30,772 bases of DNA, from assembly GCA_964484185.1 (NCBI GenBank), contig CAZAEQ010000047.1:1-30772 (forward strand), in the 5' to 3' direction. Below are positions 28,692 to 30,772 of the stretch, in pieces. The notes below the pieces were generated by a model. It saw nothing but the letters and a program-made list of their open reading frames with translations. It was not told the origin of the DNA and did no database searches. Position 1 is the first letter of the stretch, and every line of letters starts with the position of its first letter. Source of the stretch: F1-120-MAGs238 sp964484185. Its GTDB lineage: Bacteria; Planctomycetota; Phycisphaerae; Phycisphaerales; UBA1924. Both the position numbers and the translations under genes were made by a program.

Positions 28692-29669
28692 CTATTCCTC
28701 TTCCTCAATCACCCCAACATCAGGATACTGCTTTTTCCCACTCGCCGCGGCGTGTGCCTGGGCCACAATCTCCGCCTCCATCGCCTGCTTCTCATACCGC
28801 GTGCGATTGGTCTTGTGATCCATCAGGAAATGCACCTTGCTCGCCAGCTCTTCGCCCACCGTCTGAACAAAGTGCTTCTTCGCGGCTTGCATATCCGTCC
28901 GCCGCGAAACGTGGATCAGAATGAGGTGCTGACATTCCAAAACCCGGAGCCACTCGGCGACATCGCTGACGTGCATGTGCATGCCAATCTTGGCGCGGTC
29001 TTTGTGGTCGGGTTCAAAGAACGTGCACTCACCGAGAATGATCTGTGCCTTGCGGATCTCATCGCGGATGAGGTGGGGCCCCGGCGCAGTGTCGCCGACA
29101 TAGGCGATGAGGGGAATTTCGATCGTGCGAGTGATTTCTATGCCGCGTTCCTTGAGCTCCCGGAGCTTGTCCTGCGGCAGGTCCATGAACTCAGGCTTCA
29201 GCTTGGAACGTTTTTCGATGAGCGAGTAGCCCATCGACGGCGCGGTGTGTTCAGTCAGGAATGGCCGAAGGAAGATCCCGTTCTTGATCTGCAAGTCTTG
29301 CCCAGCCTGAACGGGAATGACTTCGTACTGGGTCTTCTGGCGCTCAAGATCGACAAAGCCTGCCATCATGCGATCGATTGCGGGCGCGATGCGTTCATCG
29401 CAGACGATCTTGCCGACGCCCATGCCCTGGAATTTGCGCTGCGAGCACCAGTACGCCAGGCCGCCAATGTGGTCCATGTGGCCGTGCGAGATGATGCAGT
29501 ACTTCGATGCGAGCGCATAGCGCGGGCAGGCACCCATGTCGAAGACGACATCGAGTTCGGGAATCTGGATGCAGGTGGCTTCGCCAGCGACGGAGATCCC
29601 CTGAATGCGATAAGGGGGAAGGTAAAGAAATCCGATCTGGCCTTCACGCGGCGGTGGCTTTGGAATCAC
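28692..29669 (-). CDS. Metallo-beta-lactamase-fold hydrolase, RNase Z-like
   Basis: 325 aa from a GTG at 29669 with GGAG eight bases upstream. Zinc-binding motif I-S-H-G-H-M-D-H-I-G-G near 60-70, H near T-E-H-T-A-P-S, G-D-T-A-P near 193-197, E-C-T-F-F-E-P-D-H near 213-221, and H-M-H-V-S-D ... L-I-L-I-H-V-S-R-R, which is the order in short tRNase Z-like proteins. RNase Z trims the 3' end of pre-tRNA. The order of motifs fits, but the sequence is distant from the classical enzyme, so a related MBL hydrolase is possible. It ends with an acidic tail E-E-E-E. It stands 42 bp downstream of nothing related and is probably its own unit. Confidence 0.78.
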   Translation of the reverse strand: MIPKPPPREGQIGFLYLPPYRIQGISVAGEATCIQIPELDVVFDMGACPRYALASKYCIISHGHMDHIGGLAYWCSQRKFQGMGVGKIVCDERIAPAIDRMMAGFVDLERQKTQYEVIPVQAGQDLQIKNGIFLRPFLTEHTAPSMGYSLIEKRSKLKPEFMDLPQDKLRELKERGIEITRTIEIPLIAYVGDTAPGPHLIRDEIRKAQIILGECTFFEPDHKDRAKIGMHMHVSDVAEWLRVLECQHLILIHVSRRTDMQAAKKHFVQTVGEELASKVHFLMDHKTNRTRYEKQAMEAEIVAQAHAAASGKKQYPDVGVIEEEE

Positions 29670-29790
29670 GTGGCAATCTCCGGACGTGGGCTTTCGCCCA
29701 GGTCGGTGCGGACAGAGTGATAGTAGGGGGGAAGTTATTCGGGCGGCGAAAATGGTAGTTGGTATGTCGGAATCGATGTTTGGGGGCTGG

Positions 29791-29838
29791 TCAGGCGTGA
29801 TCGGGTGCGATCAGACCGGATCAGGCGTGTTCGGGTTG
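29791..29838. repeat. Direct repeat, 30-bp period
   Basis: TCAGGCGTGATCGGGTGC at 29791 and TCAGGCGTGTTCGGGTTGC at 29821, in the spacer between the VOC gene and the MBL gene. Near the VOC gene end. Confidence 0.6.
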
Positions 29839-29839
29839 C

Positions 29840-30328
29840 TTAGATCGCTGGTTCTCGCAAGAGAGCATTGAGATCGAGTGCGCTGGAGTACATGGCAAGT
29901 TCGCCGCCGGGTGTGCGTGGCCAGAGTGGTTCGGGACGGTCAATGTAAAGCTCGACGCCGTTTGAATCCGGGTCGCGCAAGTACAGAGCTTCGCTGACGC
30001 CGTGGTCTGCCGCCCCTTCAAGCGGGATATTGGCGCTGTTCAGACGGCGAAGCGCATCAGCAAGCGCGGGGCGAGTCGGATACAGAATCGCGATGTGATA
30101 GAGGCCGGTGGTGTGCGCGGGCGGCGGCGATGCACCGAGACTCTCCCAGGTGTTGAGACCGATGTGATGGTGATAGCCGCCGGCGCTTAGAAACGCGGCG
30201 GACCTTCCCATGCGCTGTGTGACCTGAAAACCGAGAACGCCGTGATAGAAGTTGATAGCGCGATCGAGGTCGGCGACTTTGAGATGAACATGGCCGATGC
30301 GAGTGAGGGGGTGGATGGTGGTAGACAT
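29840..30328 (-). CDS. VOC-superfamily protein, catechol 2,3-dioxygenase-like
   Basis: 162 aa with GGAG six bases before the ATG. It contains the repeating beta-alpha-beta-beta-beta units: I-G-H-V-H-L-K-V-A-D-L-D-R-A-I-N-F-Y split at 11-28, H-H-H-I-G-L-N near 52-58, T-T-G-L-Y-H-I-A-I-L near 72-81, and L-R-D-P-D-S-N-G-V-E-L-Y near 116-127. Candidate metal ligands are His14, His76 and Glu125, as in extradiol dioxygenases and glyoxalase relatives. The layout is most like the CatE-type N-terminal half. Substrate is not predictable from sequence and there are no pathway genes nearby. Confidence 0.85.
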   Translation of the reverse strand: MSTTIHPLTRIGHVHLKVADLDRAINFYHGVLGFQVTQRMGRSAAFLSAGGYHHHIGLNTWESLGASPPPAHTTGLYHIAILYPTRPALADALRRLNSANIPLEGAADHGVSEALYLRDPDSNGVELYIDRPEPLWPRTPGGELAMYSSALDLNALLREPAI

Positions 30329-30396
30329 TTGGTGCTCCGATCGATGAGACGATATGGTGCCAGAACTCTGGCATGTGTTTGTCTTTGATGCCTGTG

Positions 30397-30424
30397 CTCA
30401 GCACTCATTACTCAGAACTCGGTA
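30397..30424. repeat. Heptamer array, consensus CTCAGNA
   Basis: Units CTCAGCA, CTCATTA, CTCAGAA and CTCGGTA, 28 bp in total. Same consensus and unit number as at 10559-10586. Confidence 0.7.
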
Positions 30425-30548
30425 CTTCGCCTAGAAGCGTTCGGCACTTTTTTCCTGTACAGGACGTCTCGCGCCCCAATTTTGTCCGGTACCACATTTT
30501 GCTGCAATTTGTGTTGACCTTGCACGTAGAACTTTCTAAGGTGCAATT

Positions 30549-30772
30549 ATGAAAACCAAACCCCATCAACTCGACCGCCGCACGCACATGAAGAGAACTG
30601 ATCGCTTTCACGCGACTGCTTCAACAACACGCTCACCATCGTTTTCAGGCCAAAAACCTAAGGGTGCCAACCAACTTGGCCCCCTTAGAAAAGCGTGGCC
30701 CCCTTTAAACCTCGTTATTGAGCCAAAAACAAAAGGGGATCAGGGACTCATGAGCCCCTTTGAAATTTTCGT
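30549..30772 (+). ncRNA. Candidate structured RNA module, second locus, cut by window edge
   Basis: A frame opens at the ATG of 30549 (AAGGTG before it; TTGACC at 30514 and TAAGGT at 30537 with a 17-bp spacer could also be promoter boxes) and stays open to the edge. It contains a three-arm repeat (30657-30706) and the end block (30710-30772), both homologous to the locus at 10324-10665. Between the loci the end block keeps its bases but changes frame, which speaks for an RNA. The heptamer array lies before this module (30397), whereas at the first locus it lies inside. Confidence 0.45.
30657..30706 (+). repeat. Three-arm repeat, copy 3
   Basis: Arm CTAAGGGTGCCA pairs with TGGCCCCCTTAG over 12 bp with one mismatch, and the third arm GCGTGGCCCCCTTT can compete. 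About 45 of the 50 positions match copy 2. Confidence 0.65.

Noticed and set aside
28752..29720. 322-codon plus-strand frame
   Set aside because: Antisense to the metallo-beta-lactamase-fold gene, with no family motif of its own.

Overview
The window looks like a chromosomal piece of a planctomycete of the Phycisphaerae type. The genome is GC-rich. Two families of exported proteins dominate: proteins ending in a PEP-CTERM-like tail (V-P-T/A-P-G, hydrophobic stretch, Arg-rich end) and proteins ending in a dockerin-like tail (D-F-N-x-D-x-x-x-D-F-x-D-Y-L-D-F ... G-C). The assignment rests on these tails and general gene style, not on a marker-gene tree.

Layout. 1-3.3 kb: partial repeat-rich secreted protein, a divergent kinase-like protein, an orphan beta-class DNA methyltransferase and a tiny PEP-CTERM-like protein. 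3.5-4.6 kb: ribosomal operon rplM-rpsI with a strong terminator. 4.9-9.9 kb: a defence-like island with convergent AbiEii toxin and AbiEi antitoxin genes, four perfect long palindromes upstream of the antitoxin, and a DUF2075 helicase/nuclease divergent from a membrane NERD nuclease-like protein. 9.9-10.7 kb: a hairpin-rich non-coding stretch with a promoter and a repeat module that recurs at the right edge of the window. 10.7-18.4 kb: secreted dockerin-tail proteins, a ferredoxin, and a row of three same-strand PEP-CTERM genes separated by closely related structured spacers. 18.9-20.8 kb: a sigma-54-type activator and two small genes. 21.2-22.8 kb: one more protein of each tail type. 22.8-30.3 kb: GH76 glycosidase, gatC-DUF2314-gatA, an antitoxin-PIN-purB overlapping operon, an RNase Z-like metallohydrolase and a VOC protein.

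Most notable signals: (1) four perfect palindromes of 28-34 bp sharing the core GTAGTATATATACTAC (one variant), whose outer arms differ between copies yet stay perfectly symmetric, next to a convergent AbiE pair; (2) a non-coding repeat family with one 5' arm and two competing 3' arms, seen three times, with nucleotide conservation that does not keep a reading frame; (3) at least eight copies of a variable-hairpin element with fixed flanks around unrelated PEP-CTERM genes, giving a cassette-like array; (4) three heptamer arrays of exactly four units. All are read directly from sequence; their functions are inference.
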